Positions 40,014 through 48,358 of a stretch of DNA of 64,000 nucleotides are shown piece after piece. Position 1 is the first letter of the stretch. Every line of letters begins with the position of its first letter. A model generated the notes under the pieces. It was not told the origin of the DNA. It worked only from the letters and a program-made list of their open reading frames with translations, and made no database searches. The position numbers and the translations under genes are program-made. The DNA lies in NCBI GenBank assembly GCA_964505725.1, contig CAZDJK010000008.1, forward strand, positions 80,228 to 144,227. The letters run 5' to 3'. This DNA comes from CAVRJC01 sp964505725. Its GTDB lineage: Bacteria > Actinomycetota > Acidimicrobiia > IMCC26256 > DASPTH01.

Positions 40014-40698
40014 GCCGGCGCCGGGCGCCCTCGCCACGGCACCCGCGCCGGCCGAGCCACCGCTCCGGCGCTTCGACCGGCGCGAGCGCGTGCTGCACTG
40101 GGTCAACGCCACCCTGTTCGGCACGCTCATGCTCACCGGCGCCGCGCTCTACGCGGGCCCGGTGTCGACGCTCGTCGGCCACCGGCCCACCGTGCGGTTC
40201 ATCCATGTGTACAGCGGACTGCTGCTGCCGTTCCCGCTGCTCCTGGCGGTGGCGGGCCGCCGCGGCGCGCAGGTGCGCACCGATCTCGGCCGGCTGAACC
40301 GCTGGACGCGCGACGACGCCCGCTGGTTCCGGCGGTCGCGGCGGCCCGACGTGCGGTTGGGCAAGTTCAACCCGGGCCAGAAGCTCAACGCCGCGTTCGT
40401 CGCCGCCGCCGGTGTCGTGATGCTCGCGACCGGCTCGATCATGCACTGGTTCGACGCGTTCCCCCTCGACTGGCGCACGGGCGCGACCTTCGTGCACGAC
40501 TGGTTCGCGCTGGGCATCTGGGCGGCCGTGCTCGGCCACATCTTCTTCGCGGTGCGCGATGGCGATTCCCTGGACGCGATGGTCACGTCCGGCACGGTGC
40601 CGGCGCGCTGGGCGAGGAAGCACGCGCCGGTCTGGTACGAGGAGGTCACGGGAACGGCCGGAGCCGACGAGACCGCCGCCGGTAACCTCGACGCGTGA
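40003..40698 (+). CDS. Cytochrome b561 / formate dehydrogenase gamma-like membrane subunit
   Basis: The 231-aa protein has four membrane helices with a di-heme type set of His residues: RRERVLHWVNATLFGTLMLT, VRFIHVYSGLLLPFPLLLAV, FVAAAGVVMLATGSIMHWF and GATFVHDWFALGIWAAVLGH. It probably passes quinol electrons to the molybdoenzyme encoded just before it, in the manner of FdnI or MsrQ. ATG 40003 has GGAG five bases upstream; the gene overlaps its partner by 11 bp. The downstream serC starts on GTGA overlapping its stop. Confidence 0.85.
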   Translation: MPPEPAPGALATAPAPAEPPLRRFDRRERVLHWVNATLFGTLMLTGAALYAGPVSTLVGHRPTVRFIHVYSGLLLPFPLLLAVAGRRGAQVRTDLGRLNRWTRDDARWFRRSRRPDVRLGKFNPGQKLNAAFVAAAGVVMLATGSIMHWFDAFPLDWRTGATFVHDWFALGIWAAVLGHIFFAVRDGDSLDAMVTSGTVPARWARKHAPVWYEEVTGTAGADETAAGNLDA

Positions 40699-41819
40699 CC
40701 GAGCCCTCCGACATCCGCATCCCGGACGCCCTCAGGCCACGCGACGGCCGCTTCGGATCCGGTCCCTCGAAGGTGCGACCGGAGGCCGTCCGCGCCCTCG
40801 CGGCTCGGGGCGACACGCTGCTCGGCACCAGCCATCGCCAGCACGAGGTCCGCGCGTTGGTCGGGGGGATCCGTCGCGGGCTCGCCGACCTCTTCTCCCT
40901 GCCCGACGGCTACGAGGTCCTCCTCGGCAACGGCGGGAGCACCGCGTTCTGGGATGCGGCTGCATTCGGGCTCGTGGAACGGCGCTCCGAGCACCTCGTG
41001 TTCGGCGAGTTCTCGGCCAAGTTCGCCGCGGTCACGCGCGCCGCGCCGTTCCTCGACGACCCGCTCGTGGTCGAGACCGAGCCCGGCACCCACCCGGAGC
41101 TGGTGGCCGACCCGGCGGTCGACGTCTACGCCTTCCCCCACAACGAGACGTCGACCGGTGTCATGACCACCGTCGGCCGCCCCGGGCCCGAGGGCATCCT
41201 GCTGGTGGACGCCACCTCCGGAGCCGGGGGGCTGCGCGTCGACCCGCGCCAGTTCGACGCCTACTACTTCTCCCCCCAGAAGTGCTTCGCGGGCGACGGC
41301 GGGCTCTGGCTCGCGCTCTGCTCGCCCGCGGCGATCGAGCGCATCGGGCGGCTCACAGATGCTGCCGACCGGTGGACCCCGCCGTCGCTGAGCCTGCCCA
41401 TCGCGCTCGAGAACTCACGGCTCGACCAGACCTACAACACGCCCGCGCTCGCGAGCCTCTTCCTCCTCGGCGACACCATCGACTGGATGCTCGCCAACGG
41501 CGGGCTGGAGTGGGCGGCGTCGCGCTGCGACCGCTCGTCCGAGATCGTCTACGGCTGGGCCGAGGCGAGCAGCGTCGCGACGCCGTTCGTCGCCAAGCCG
41601 TCGGAACGGAGCCGGGTGAACGCCACGATCGATTTCGCCGACGGGGTCGACGCGTCCGCGATCGCGGTCGCGCTCCGGGCCAACGGGATCGTCGACACCG
41701 AGCCCTACCGCAAGCTGGGCCGGAACCAGCTCCGCATCGCGACCTATCCCGCGATCGATCCCGACGACGTCGCCACGCTCACCCGCGCCATCGACTTCGT
41801 CGTCGATGCGCTGGGCTGA
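40695..41819 (+). CDS. serC: Phosphoserine aminotransferase (actinobacterial type)
   Basis: The 374-aa PLP enzyme forms phosphoserine from 3-phosphohydroxypyruvate. It begins with FGSGPSKVRPEAVRALAARG, then LLGNGGSTAFWDAAAFGLVE, LLVDATSGAGGLRVDPRQFD and the Schiff-base lysine in AYYFSPQKCFAGDGGLWLAL, and ends with RKLGRNQLRIATYPAIDPDD. This matches the actinobacterial SerC group rather than enterobacterial SerC. GTG at 40695 overlaps the cytochrome b stop (GTGA). Its link to the molybdoenzyme may just be operon economy. Confidence 0.93.
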   Translation: MTEPSDIRIPDALRPRDGRFGSGPSKVRPEAVRALAARGDTLLGTSHRQHEVRALVGGIRRGLADLFSLPDGYEVLLGNGGSTAFWDAAAFGLVERRSEHLVFGEFSAKFAAVTRAAPFLDDPLVVETEPGTHPELVADPAVDVYAFPHNETSTGVMTTVGRPGPEGILLVDATSGAGGLRVDPRQFDAYYFSPQKCFAGDGGLWLALCSPAAIERIGRLTDAADRWTPPSLSLPIALENSRLDQTYNTPALASLFLLGDTIDWMLANGGLEWAASRCDRSSEIVYGWAEASSVATPFVAKPSERSRVNATIDFADGVDASAIAVALRANGIVDTEPYRKLGRNQLRIATYPAIDPDDVATLTRAIDFVVDALG

Positions 41820-41827
41820 CCACCGTC

Positions 41828-42664
41828 GTGCACTTCGCCACGATCCGCACCCACAGCGGCACGCGCGCGGTGCGCGTCGAGGGCGACGTGCTGGCCGAGC
41901 TCGAAGGAGACGACGTCGGCGAGGTGCTGCGTCGCGGGGCGCCCGACGGGCTCGCCCGCGCCGTGACCTCAGGCGTGCAGCACCCGCTGGCCGGCGCCGA
42001 CTTCGCCCCGGTGGTGCTCGACCCGGGGAAGATCGTGTGCCTCGGCCTCAACTACGAGGATCACATCCGGGAGATGGGCCACGAGCTGCCGGGCTACCCC
42101 ACGCTGTTCGCGAAGTACACCGAGGCGATCGTCGGCGCGCACGATCCGATCGTGCTCCCCGCGGTGTCCACCAAGGTCGATTGGGAGGTGGAGCTCGCGT
42201 TCGTGATCGGGCGCACGGTGCGACACGCGACCGGTCCCGAGGCCGAGGCGGCGATCGCCGGCTTCACGGTGGCCAACGACATCTCGGCGCGCGACTACCA
42301 GAACCGCACGTCGCAGTACCTCCAGGGCAAGACGTTCGAGCACTCCACGCCGATCGGGCCCTGGCTCGTGACGCCCGACGAGGTCGGAGGCACTCGGCCC
42401 GACCTCGAGGTCCGCTGCGAGGTCGACGGTGAGCTGCGCCAACACAACCGCACCGCGCACCTCGTCTTCGACCCGGTGGCGATCGTGCGCTACGTGAGCG
42501 ACATCGTCACCCTCCGCCCCGGCGACCTGGTGCTGACGGGCACGCCGGGCGGCGTCGGTCACGCGATGGACCCTCCCGTGTACCTCGCCCCCGGACAGAC
42601 GGTGCGCACCAGCATCGAGGGTGTCGGCGAGCTCGTGAACGAGTGCGTCAGCGAAGCCGGTTGA
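41828..42664 (+). CDS. Fumarylacetoacetate hydrolase (FAH) family protein
   Basis: The 278-aa protein has a short N-terminal cap (FATIRTHSGTRAVRVEGDVL) and the FAH catalytic core: IVCLGLNYEDHIREMGHELP, TKVDWEVELAFVIGRTVR with the two metal Glu, FTVANDISARDYQNRTSQYL with an Asp, GKTFEHSTPIGPWLVTPDEV and LRPGDLVLTGTPGGVGHAMD. Members hydrolyse or decarboxylate acylpyruvates or oxaloacetate. GTG 41828 is 8 bp after the serC stop. Its end overlaps the convergent cysC by 17 bp. The exact substrate is not deducible. Confidence 0.92.
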   Translation: MHFATIRTHSGTRAVRVEGDVLAELEGDDVGEVLRRGAPDGLARAVTSGVQHPLAGADFAPVVLDPGKIVCLGLNYEDHIREMGHELPGYPTLFAKYTEAIVGAHDPIVLPAVSTKVDWEVELAFVIGRTVRHATGPEAEAAIAGFTVANDISARDYQNRTSQYLQGKTFEHSTPIGPWLVTPDEVGGTRPDLEVRCEVDGELRQHNRTAHLVFDPVAIVRYVSDIVTLRPGDLVLTGTPGGVGHAMDPPVYLAPGQTVRTSIEGVGELVNECVSEAG

Positions 42665-43256
42665 GCAGCGCGTCGTGCACCGCGGCCGCGGCCTCCCCCG
42701 CCGGCTCGCCCTCACGACCCACGACGAGATCGGGCGCGTCGGGCGGCTCGTACGGGTCGTCGACCCCGGTGAAACCGGTGATCTCGCCGGCCCGGGCCTT
42801 GGCGTAGAGGCCCTTGGGGTCGCGCGCCTCGCACACCGCGAACGGCGTGTCGACGAACACCTCGAGGAAGAACAGGCCGGCCTCGGCGTGCAGCGCGCGG
42901 GCGTGATCGCGGCCGGCCCGGAACGGGCTGATGAGCGGGACGATCGCCACCACACCGGCGTCGGCGAACAGGCGCGCGACCTCGCCGACCCGGCGGACGT
43001 TCTCGGTGCGATCGGCTGCGGAGTAGCCGAGGTCGCGGTTCAGGCCGTGGCGCAGGTTGTCGCCGTCGAGCGTGTAGACGAGCACGCCCTCGGCCGTGAG
43101 CCTCTGCTCGAGGTGGCCCGCGATGGTCGACTTGCCCGAGCCCGACAACCCGGTGAGCCACACGGTCGCGCCGCGCACGCCCGCGGCCGCCCAACGCACG
43201 TCACGCGGGACGCCGCTCTCGTGCCAGAAGACGTTCGGGCTGCGCGCGTCGGTCAC
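42648..43256 (-). CDS. cysC: Adenylylsulfate kinase (APS kinase)
   Basis: The 202-aa enzyme phosphorylates APS to PAPS. P-loop is VWLTGLSGSGKSTIAGHLEQ; VYTLDGDNLRHGLNRDLGYS holds the APS-binding Asp/Arg; LFADAGVVAIVPLISPFRAG and FLEVFVDTPFAVCEARDPKG are the lid and specificity loop. It is a separate protein, unlike the CysNC fusion of mycobacteria. GTG 43256 starts 10 bp after the cysN stop in a cysD-cysN-cysC operon. PAPS serves sulfate assimilation or sulfotransferases; the absence of cysH in view leaves this open. Confidence 0.96.
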   Translation of the reverse strand: MTDARSPNVFWHESGVPRDVRWAAAGVRGATVWLTGLSGSGKSTIAGHLEQRLTAEGVLVYTLDGDNLRHGLNRDLGYSAADRTENVRRVGEVARLFADAGVVAIVPLISPFRAGRDHARALHAEAGLFFLEVFVDTPFAVCEARDPKGLYAKARAGEITGFTGVDDPYEPPDAPDLVVGREGEPAGEAAAAVHDALLNRLR

Positions 43257-43266
43257 GCGACCGCCC

Positions 43267-44526
43267 TCAGGCGGGAGCGGGTGCGCCGAGCACCATGCCG
43301 GCCCCGACCGTCTCGAACGTGCCCTCGTCGACGAGGATGAAGCTGCCGGTGGCGCGGTTGCGACGGTACTCGTCGACGAACAACGGCGCCGCGGTGCGCA
43401 GCGTCACCCGGCCCAGGTCGTTCAGCGCCAGCGCCTTCGCCTCCGAATCGCGGTGGAGGGTGTTGACGTCGAGGCGGTAGGCCAGGCTCTGGACGCGGGC
43501 CCGGGCCGAGCGGGTCGTGTGCTTGATCAGATAGGTGGCGCCGTCGCGCAGCGGGCGCTCGGTGAACCAGCAGACCATGGCGTCGACGTCCTGGGTGACC
43601 GTCGGCGCGTTGTGAGGACGGCAGAGCATGTCGCCTCGGCTCACGTCGATGGCGTCGGCGAGGCGCACGCTCACCGACATCGGGGCGAACGCCTCCTCGA
43701 CCGGGCCACCGAAGATGTCGACCCCGGCGATGGTCGACGTGAACCCGCTCGGGAGCACCATGACCTCGTCGCCGGCGCGCAGGATGCCGCTCGCGAGCTG
43801 GCCCGCGTAGCCGCGGTAGTCGTGGAAGTCGTGGGCCATGGGCCGGATGACGTACTGCACCGGGAACCGCACGTCGATGAGGTTGCGGTCGGATCCGATG
43901 TACACGTGCTCGAGGTAGTGGAGCAGCGTCGAGCCCTCGTACCAGGGCATGTTGGGCGAGTGGGTCGTGATGTTGTCGCCGTGCAGCGCGCAGACGGGCA
44001 CGAACGTGAGGTCGTCGATCTGCAGCTTCGAGGCGAAGTCGGTGAAGTCGGCGCAGATCTCGTCGAAGCGGTCCTGCGACCAGTCGACGAGATCCATCTT
44101 GTTGACGCACAGCACGAGGTGCTTCACCTGGAGCAGCGACGCGATCACGGCATGGCGGCGCGACTGCTCGAGGACGCCGTTGCGGGCGTCGATGAGAACC
44201 AGCGCGAGATCGGCGGTCGACGCCCCCGTGACCATGTTGCGCGTGTACTGCACGTGACCCGGCGTGTCGGCGATGATGAACTTGCGGCGCGGGGTCGCGA
44301 AGTAGCGGTAGGCGACGTCGATCGTGATGCCCTGCTCCCGCTCGGCGCGCAGGCCGTCGGTGAGGAGGGCGAGGTTGGTGTAGTCGAAGCCCTTGTCCCG
44401 GCTCGTCCGCTCCACCGACTCGAGCTGGTCCTCGAAGATCTGCTTCGTGTCGAGCAGCAGCCGACCGATGAGGGTGCTCTTGCCGTCGTCGACCGAGCCC
44501 GCCGTGGCGAAGCGAAGAAGCTCCAT
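43267..44526 (-). CDS. cysN: Sulfate adenylyltransferase subunit 1 (regulatory GTPase)
   Basis: The 419-aa GTPase drives CysD. It starts ELLRFATAGSVDDGKSTLIG with the P-loop; G3 is IIADTPGHVQYTRNMVTGAS, G4 is LVLCVNKMDLVDWSQDRFDE; EF-Tu-like beta-barrel domains II and III follow (VRFPVQYVIRPMAHDFHDYR and TGSFILVDEGTFETVGAGM). ATG at 44526 is 2 bp after the cysD stop. It is a lone CysN (not fused to CysC), of normal length. Confidence 0.96.
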   Translation of the reverse strand: MELLRFATAGSVDDGKSTLIGRLLLDTKQIFEDQLESVERTSRDKGFDYTNLALLTDGLRAEREQGITIDVAYRYFATPRRKFIIADTPGHVQYTRNMVTGASTADLALVLIDARNGVLEQSRRHAVIASLLQVKHLVLCVNKMDLVDWSQDRFDEICADFTDFASKLQIDDLTFVPVCALHGDNITTHSPNMPWYEGSTLLHYLEHVYIGSDRNLIDVRFPVQYVIRPMAHDFHDYRGYAGQLASGILRAGDEVMVLPSGFTSTIAGVDIFGGPVEEAFAPMSVSVRLADAIDVSRGDMLCRPHNAPTVTQDVDAMVCWFTERPLRDGATYLIKHTTRSARARVQSLAYRLDVNTLHRDSEAKALALNDLGRVTLRTAAPLFVDEYRRNRATGSFILVDEGTFETVGAGMVLGAPAPA

Positions 44527-44528
44527 CT

Positions 44529-45428
44529 CTAGAAGTAACCCTCGCGCTTGCGGTCTTCCATGGCGGCTTCCGCGAACTTGTCGTCGGCGCGCGTGGCGCC
44601 CCGTTCGGTGATCCGCGACGCCGCGACCTCGGCGATCACCTCGTCGACCGACGCCGCCGTCGACTCCACCGCCCCGGTGCACGACGCATCGCCGACCGTG
44701 CGGTAGCGCACCATGAGCTCCTCGGGCTCCTCGCCCTCCATCAGGCTCACGTACGGCGAGACCGCCAGCCACATGCCGTCGCGCCGGAACACCTGCCGCC
44801 GGTGGGCGTAGTAGATCGAGGGCAGCTCGACGTGGTCCTGCTTCACGTACTGCCATACGTCGAGCTCGGTCCAGTTCGAGAGCGGGAACACGCGTATGTG
44901 CTCGCCGGGGCGGTGGCGTCCGTTGTAGAGGCTCCACAGCTCGGGGCGCTGGTTCTTCGGGTCCCACTGCCCGAACTCGTCGCGGAAGGAGTACACGCGC
45001 TCCTTGGCCCGCGCCTTCTCCTCGTCGCGCCGGCCACCCCCGAACACCGCGTCGAAGCGGTGCTCGAGAACGGCGTCGAGCAGGGTCACCGTCTGGAGGC
45101 GGTTGCGGGACGCCCGCGGGCCGGTCTCCTCGACCACCCGCCCGGCATCGATCGACGCCTGGACCGACGCCACGACGAGGTGCACGCCGAGCTCGGCGAC
45201 CCTGCGGTCGCGGTACTCGAGCACCTCGTCGAAGTTGTGGCCGGTGTCGACGTGCATCACCGGGAACGGGATGCGCGCGGGCCAGAACGCCTTCTCGGCC
45301 AGGCGCAGCATCACCGCCGAGTCCTTGCCGCCCGAGAAGAGCAGGACGGGCCGCTCGAACTCGGCCGCGACCTCGCGGAGGATGTGGATCGACTCCGCCT
45401 CGAGCGCGTCGAGGTGGGTGAGCTGCAT
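44529..45428 (-). CDS. cysD: Sulfate adenylyltransferase subunit 2 (ATP sulfurylase)
   Basis: The 299-aa PP-loop enzyme adenylates sulfate with ATP. Motifs: EAESIHILREVAAEFERPVL, LLFSGGKDSAVMLRLAEKAF (PP-loop), VMHVDTGHNFDEVLEYRDRR and FGGGRRDEEKARAKERVYSF. It heads the cysDNC operon. ATG 45428 was chosen; a GTG two codons earlier (45434) is possible. The upstream AT-rich run AATATTACCGG may be a promoter. RDD and hypothetical genes upstream end 18 bp before it, so they might share a transcript. Confidence 0.96.
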   Translation of the reverse strand: MQLTHLDALEAESIHILREVAAEFERPVLLFSGGKDSAVMLRLAEKAFWPARIPFPVMHVDTGHNFDEVLEYRDRRVAELGVHLVVASVQASIDAGRVVEETGPRASRNRLQTVTLLDAVLEHRFDAVFGGGRRDEEKARAKERVYSFRDEFGQWDPKNQRPELWSLYNGRHRPGEHIRVFPLSNWTELDVWQYVKQDHVELPSIYYAHRRQVFRRDGMWLAVSPYVSLMEGEEPEELMVRYRTVGDASCTGAVESTAASVDEVIAEVAASRITERGATRADDKFAEAAMEDRKREGYF

Positions 45429-45445
45429 GGACACGGCCCCAAATA

Positions 45446-45964
45446 TTACCGGTTTTGTCGGGATTCGGACCGCGTGGCGACCACGGGCGACGCCACGGGG
45501 TGAGTGCGCCGAGGCGCCCAGTCGTAGACGACCACGGTCCGGCAGAGGAGGTCGTGGAGCCCGGCGTTCTTCCGGCTCACCAGGATCCAGGCCAGGCACG
45601 GGATCGGCAGCGCCACCACGACGACGGCGCGCAGGAAGGCGCGGACCGGGCCGATGGCCCGTCCGTCGAGCGCGAGGATCCGGAGGCCCATGGCGTCGTC
45701 GCCGAGCGCGCGGCCCTGGGAGGACCACGAGAAGGTGAGCAGCACGACGAGCATCAGCGGGAGCACCGTCGCGCTCACCGGCTGGTCGGGGTGCGGGATC
45801 CGGAATTTCTCGTCGGTGACCAGGAACTGGACGAACGCGTACCCCACCAGCAGCGCCACGTACACCACGAACGTGGCGACCACCGTGATGCCGGCCGAGA
45901 CGACACGCGAGACGAAACCGGCGCGTCGTCCCTGGAGGTTGCGGACGCGGTCGGGCTCGTTCAC
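45446..45964 (-). CDS. RDD family membrane protein
   Basis: The 172-aa protein has three or four membrane helices (AGITVVATFVVYVALLVGYA, ATVLPLMLVVLLTFSWSSQG, RAFLRAVVVVALPIPCLAWI) and RDD-type residues: RRAGFVSRVVSAGI at the N-terminus, GRALGDDAMGLRILALDGR and KNAGLHDLLCRTVVVYDW. The role of RDD proteins is unclear; some are Na+/H+ antiporters. GTG at 45964 overlaps the preceding stop (GTGA), so it is coupled to the upstream hypothetical gene. The C-terminus is Arg/Ser rich. Confidence 0.85.
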   Translation of the reverse strand: MNEPDRVRNLQGRRAGFVSRVVSAGITVVATFVVYVALLVGYAFVQFLVTDEKFRIPHPDQPVSATVLPLMLVVLLTFSWSSQGRALGDDAMGLRILALDGRAIGPVRAFLRAVVVVALPIPCLAWILVSRKNAGLHDLLCRTVVVYDWAPRRTHPVASPVVATRSESRQNR

Positions 45965-46641
45965 GGCCGCGCGTCGAGCTCGAGCTGGCGCGGGTTGCGG
46001 CGGCGCAGCACGCGGTCGACGACGCGCGCCGCGACCGAGTCGAGCGACATCCCCTGCTCTCGCACGCCCTCGACCACCTCGGCGGAGAGACCCGCGGTGC
46101 TCTCACGGATCACGCCGCCGAGATCGATGCGCGCCACGATCGCCTCGATGTCGAGGTGCGCGACGATCTCGTCCACCGGGATCTGCTCGATCACGCTCAC
46201 GAAGTCGATCTGGGTGACGACGTTCTCAGTGACCTGCTGGATGACGCTCGGGAGCAGCGCCGCCGCCGCGGCCTCGTTGCGCTCGCGCTCACGATTCGCG
46301 ATCTCGTGGAACCGCCACAGCAGGTCCTCCGCCGGCCGCAGCGCCCAACGTACGATCGACGGGCGAGTCACGAAGCGCGTCGCCGCGCCCGCGGTCGACA
46401 GCACCTCGTCGACCACCACCGCGGCCACCCGCTCGGTCACGATCACCGCCCCGACGACCGCTCCCGGCACCAGCTCCGCGTTGCTCGGGAGCGACGCGGG
46501 GCGCGGCCCGGGCACCTTCGTGAGCACGCCTACGGCCGCGTGGCGCGCCAGGCCGATCGCGCCGAGCCCGACCTCGCGCCCCCGGCGCAGGACCTGGCCG
46601 GCGGTGGGAGCCGCGGGAGCGACGGGCTGGGCGACGGTCAT
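45961..46641 (-). CDS. Conserved hypothetical membrane-associated protein
   Basis: The 226-aa protein has an N-terminal Ala/Pro stretch, a hydrophobic region (ELVPGAVVGAVIVTERVAAV, about 56-75), an amphipathic middle (LRPAEDLLWRFHEIANRERE) and a C-terminal repeat of IDFVSVIEQIPVDEIVAHLD-type elements, where 'D(L/I)xxIVxxLD/ID' recurs three times. I do not recognise a named domain. Coupling with the RDD gene (GTGA) suggests they work together at the membrane. ATG 46641 fits; nothing clear about a promoter. Confidence 0.6.
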   Translation of the reverse strand: MTVAQPVAPAAPTAGQVLRRGREVGLGAIGLARHAAVGVLTKVPGPRPASLPSNAELVPGAVVGAVIVTERVAAVVVDEVLSTAGAATRFVTRPSIVRWALRPAEDLLWRFHEIANRERERNEAAAAALLPSVIQQVTENVVTQIDFVSVIEQIPVDEIVAHLDIEAIVARIDLGGVIRESTAGLSAEVVEGVREQGMSLDSVAARVVDRVLRRRNPRQLELDARP

Positions 46642-46690
46642 GCGGAGAGCGTAGAGGGCCGTGTCCTCACGGGCATGTGCCCACGCAGAG

Positions 46691-48226
46691 TCAGCCGACC
46701 TGGCGCGAGCGTCCCTCCCAGTACGGCGCGCGTAGCTTGAACTTCTGGAGCTTCCCCGTGGCGGTGCGCGCGAGGGCGTCGCGGAGCTCGACCGTCGTCG
46801 GGCACTTGAAGTGCGCGAGCCGGCCACGGCAGTGCTCGATGAGCTCGATCTCGGTGACGCCCGACCCGTCGACGAGCACGACCAGCGCCTTCACCGTCTC
46901 GCCCCACGTCTCGTCGGGAACCCCGATGACCGCCGCCTCCGCGACGTCGGGGTGCGAGCACAGCACGTCCTCGACCTCGATCGAGGACACGTTCTCGCCG
47001 CCACTGATGATCACGTCCTTCTTGCGATCGGAGATCGAGACGTAGCCGTCGTCGTCGAGGGAACCGCCGTCGCCGGTGTGGAACCAGCCGTCGACGATCG
47101 CCTCGGCGGTCGCCTCGGGCTGGTGCCAGTAGCCCTCGAGCACGACGTTCGAGCGTGCGAGCACCTCGCCGTGCCCGTCGACGCGCACCTGCACACCGAT
47201 CGCGGGAGCGCCGGCGCGACCGAGGCGGCGGGCGCGCTCGGCGTCGTCGAGCTCGTCGTACTCGGCGCGCGGCCGGTTCATGGTGAGGAGCGGAGAGGTC
47301 TCCGTGAGCCCGTAGATCTGGTTGAACTCCCAGCCGAGCTCGGCGTGCACGCGCTCGATGGTTCGGGTCGGGGGCGGTGCGCCGGCCACCACGATGCGCA
47401 CCGTCCCCCGGCCGGGAATCTCGCCGTCCCACCGCGACGCGGCGTCGAGCGTCGCCGCCACCACCGCGGGCGCGCCGCACATCAAGGTGACGCCGTAACG
47501 CTCGACACGCCGGAGGATTTCGGCGCCGTCGACCTTGCGCAGCACGACGTGCCGTCCACCCATCCCCGTGACCGCGTACAGCATGCCCCAACCGTTGCAG
47601 TGGAACATCGGCAGCGTGTGCAGGTACACGTCGCGGTCGTCGACGCCCATCTGCCAGCCGAACGACGCCGCGTTCAACCAGATGTTGCGGTGGGTGAGCT
47701 GCACGCCCTTCGGACGCGCCGTCGTGCCGCTCGTGTAATTGATGGTGGCGGTCGCGTCTTCGTCGCGCGGCCAGGGCTCCGGCTCCACCCCGAAGCGGTA
47801 CAGCTCGGCGTCGCTGTCGGCTCCGAGCACGAAGGTCTTTTCCACCGGGAGCCCCGCGAAGGTGTCGGCGAGCTCGCGGTCGACCAGCAGCACCGACGCG
47901 CCCGAGTGCTCCACGATGTATCCGACCTCGGACTCGTTGAGCCGGAAGTTGACGGGCACGAGCACCCGGCCGAAGCCGCTGACGCCGAAGAACGCGGTGA
48001 GCAGGCGCGCCGAGTTCTGGCTGACGATCGCGACCCGCTCGCCGAACCCGATGCCCATCTCGTCGAGCGCCGCCGCCTGGGCCCGCGCCAGCTCGGCCAT
48101 GCGTCGGTACGAGACCCCGCCCCACGACTCGGCCGGCTGGTCGGGCTCGTCGACGATGCCGATGCGTTCGCCGTAGACCAGCTCGGCCCGGTCCAGGAAA
48201 TCGGCCACCGTGAGCGGCACCTTCAC
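46691..48226 (-). CDS. AMP-forming acyl-CoA synthetase (long/medium-chain fatty acid type)
   Basis: The 511-aa ANL-superfamily enzyme activates a carboxylic acid to acyl-CoA. P-loop is ATINYTSGTTARPKGVQLTH; A5 is YGLTETSPLLTMNRP; A7 is GYWHQPEATAEAIVDGWFHT with TGDGG; A8 is YVSISDRKKDVIISGGENVS; the A10 lysine is in LARTATGKLQKFKLRAP. Start GTG 48226 follows GGGGGTGAT. The substrate may be a fatty or aryl acid. It is separated by 49 bp from the downstream hypothetical gene. Confidence 0.94.
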   Translation of the reverse strand: MKVPLTVADFLDRAELVYGERIGIVDEPDQPAESWGGVSYRRMAELARAQAAALDEMGIGFGERVAIVSQNSARLLTAFFGVSGFGRVLVPVNFRLNESEVGYIVEHSGASVLLVDRELADTFAGLPVEKTFVLGADSDAELYRFGVEPEPWPRDEDATATINYTSGTTARPKGVQLTHRNIWLNAASFGWQMGVDDRDVYLHTLPMFHCNGWGMLYAVTGMGGRHVVLRKVDGAEILRRVERYGVTLMCGAPAVVAATLDAASRWDGEIPGRGTVRIVVAGAPPPTRTIERVHAELGWEFNQIYGLTETSPLLTMNRPRAEYDELDDAERARRLGRAGAPAIGVQVRVDGHGEVLARSNVVLEGYWHQPEATAEAIVDGWFHTGDGGSLDDDGYVSISDRKKDVIISGGENVSSIEVEDVLCSHPDVAEAAVIGVPDETWGETVKALVVLVDGSGVTEIELIEHCRGRLAHFKCPTTVELRDALARTATGKLQKFKLRAPYWEGRSRQVG

Positions 48227-48358
48227 GCGATCACCCCCGAGCCGGATCAACCACTAGCTTGCGCCCCCTCGCCCCTTCCGAGGCGGGCCAAGCGTAGACA
48301 GGATGCGCGTCCTGCGCCTCCGAGGTCCTTAGCCTGGGGCCGACCGTTGGGAGCCGCC

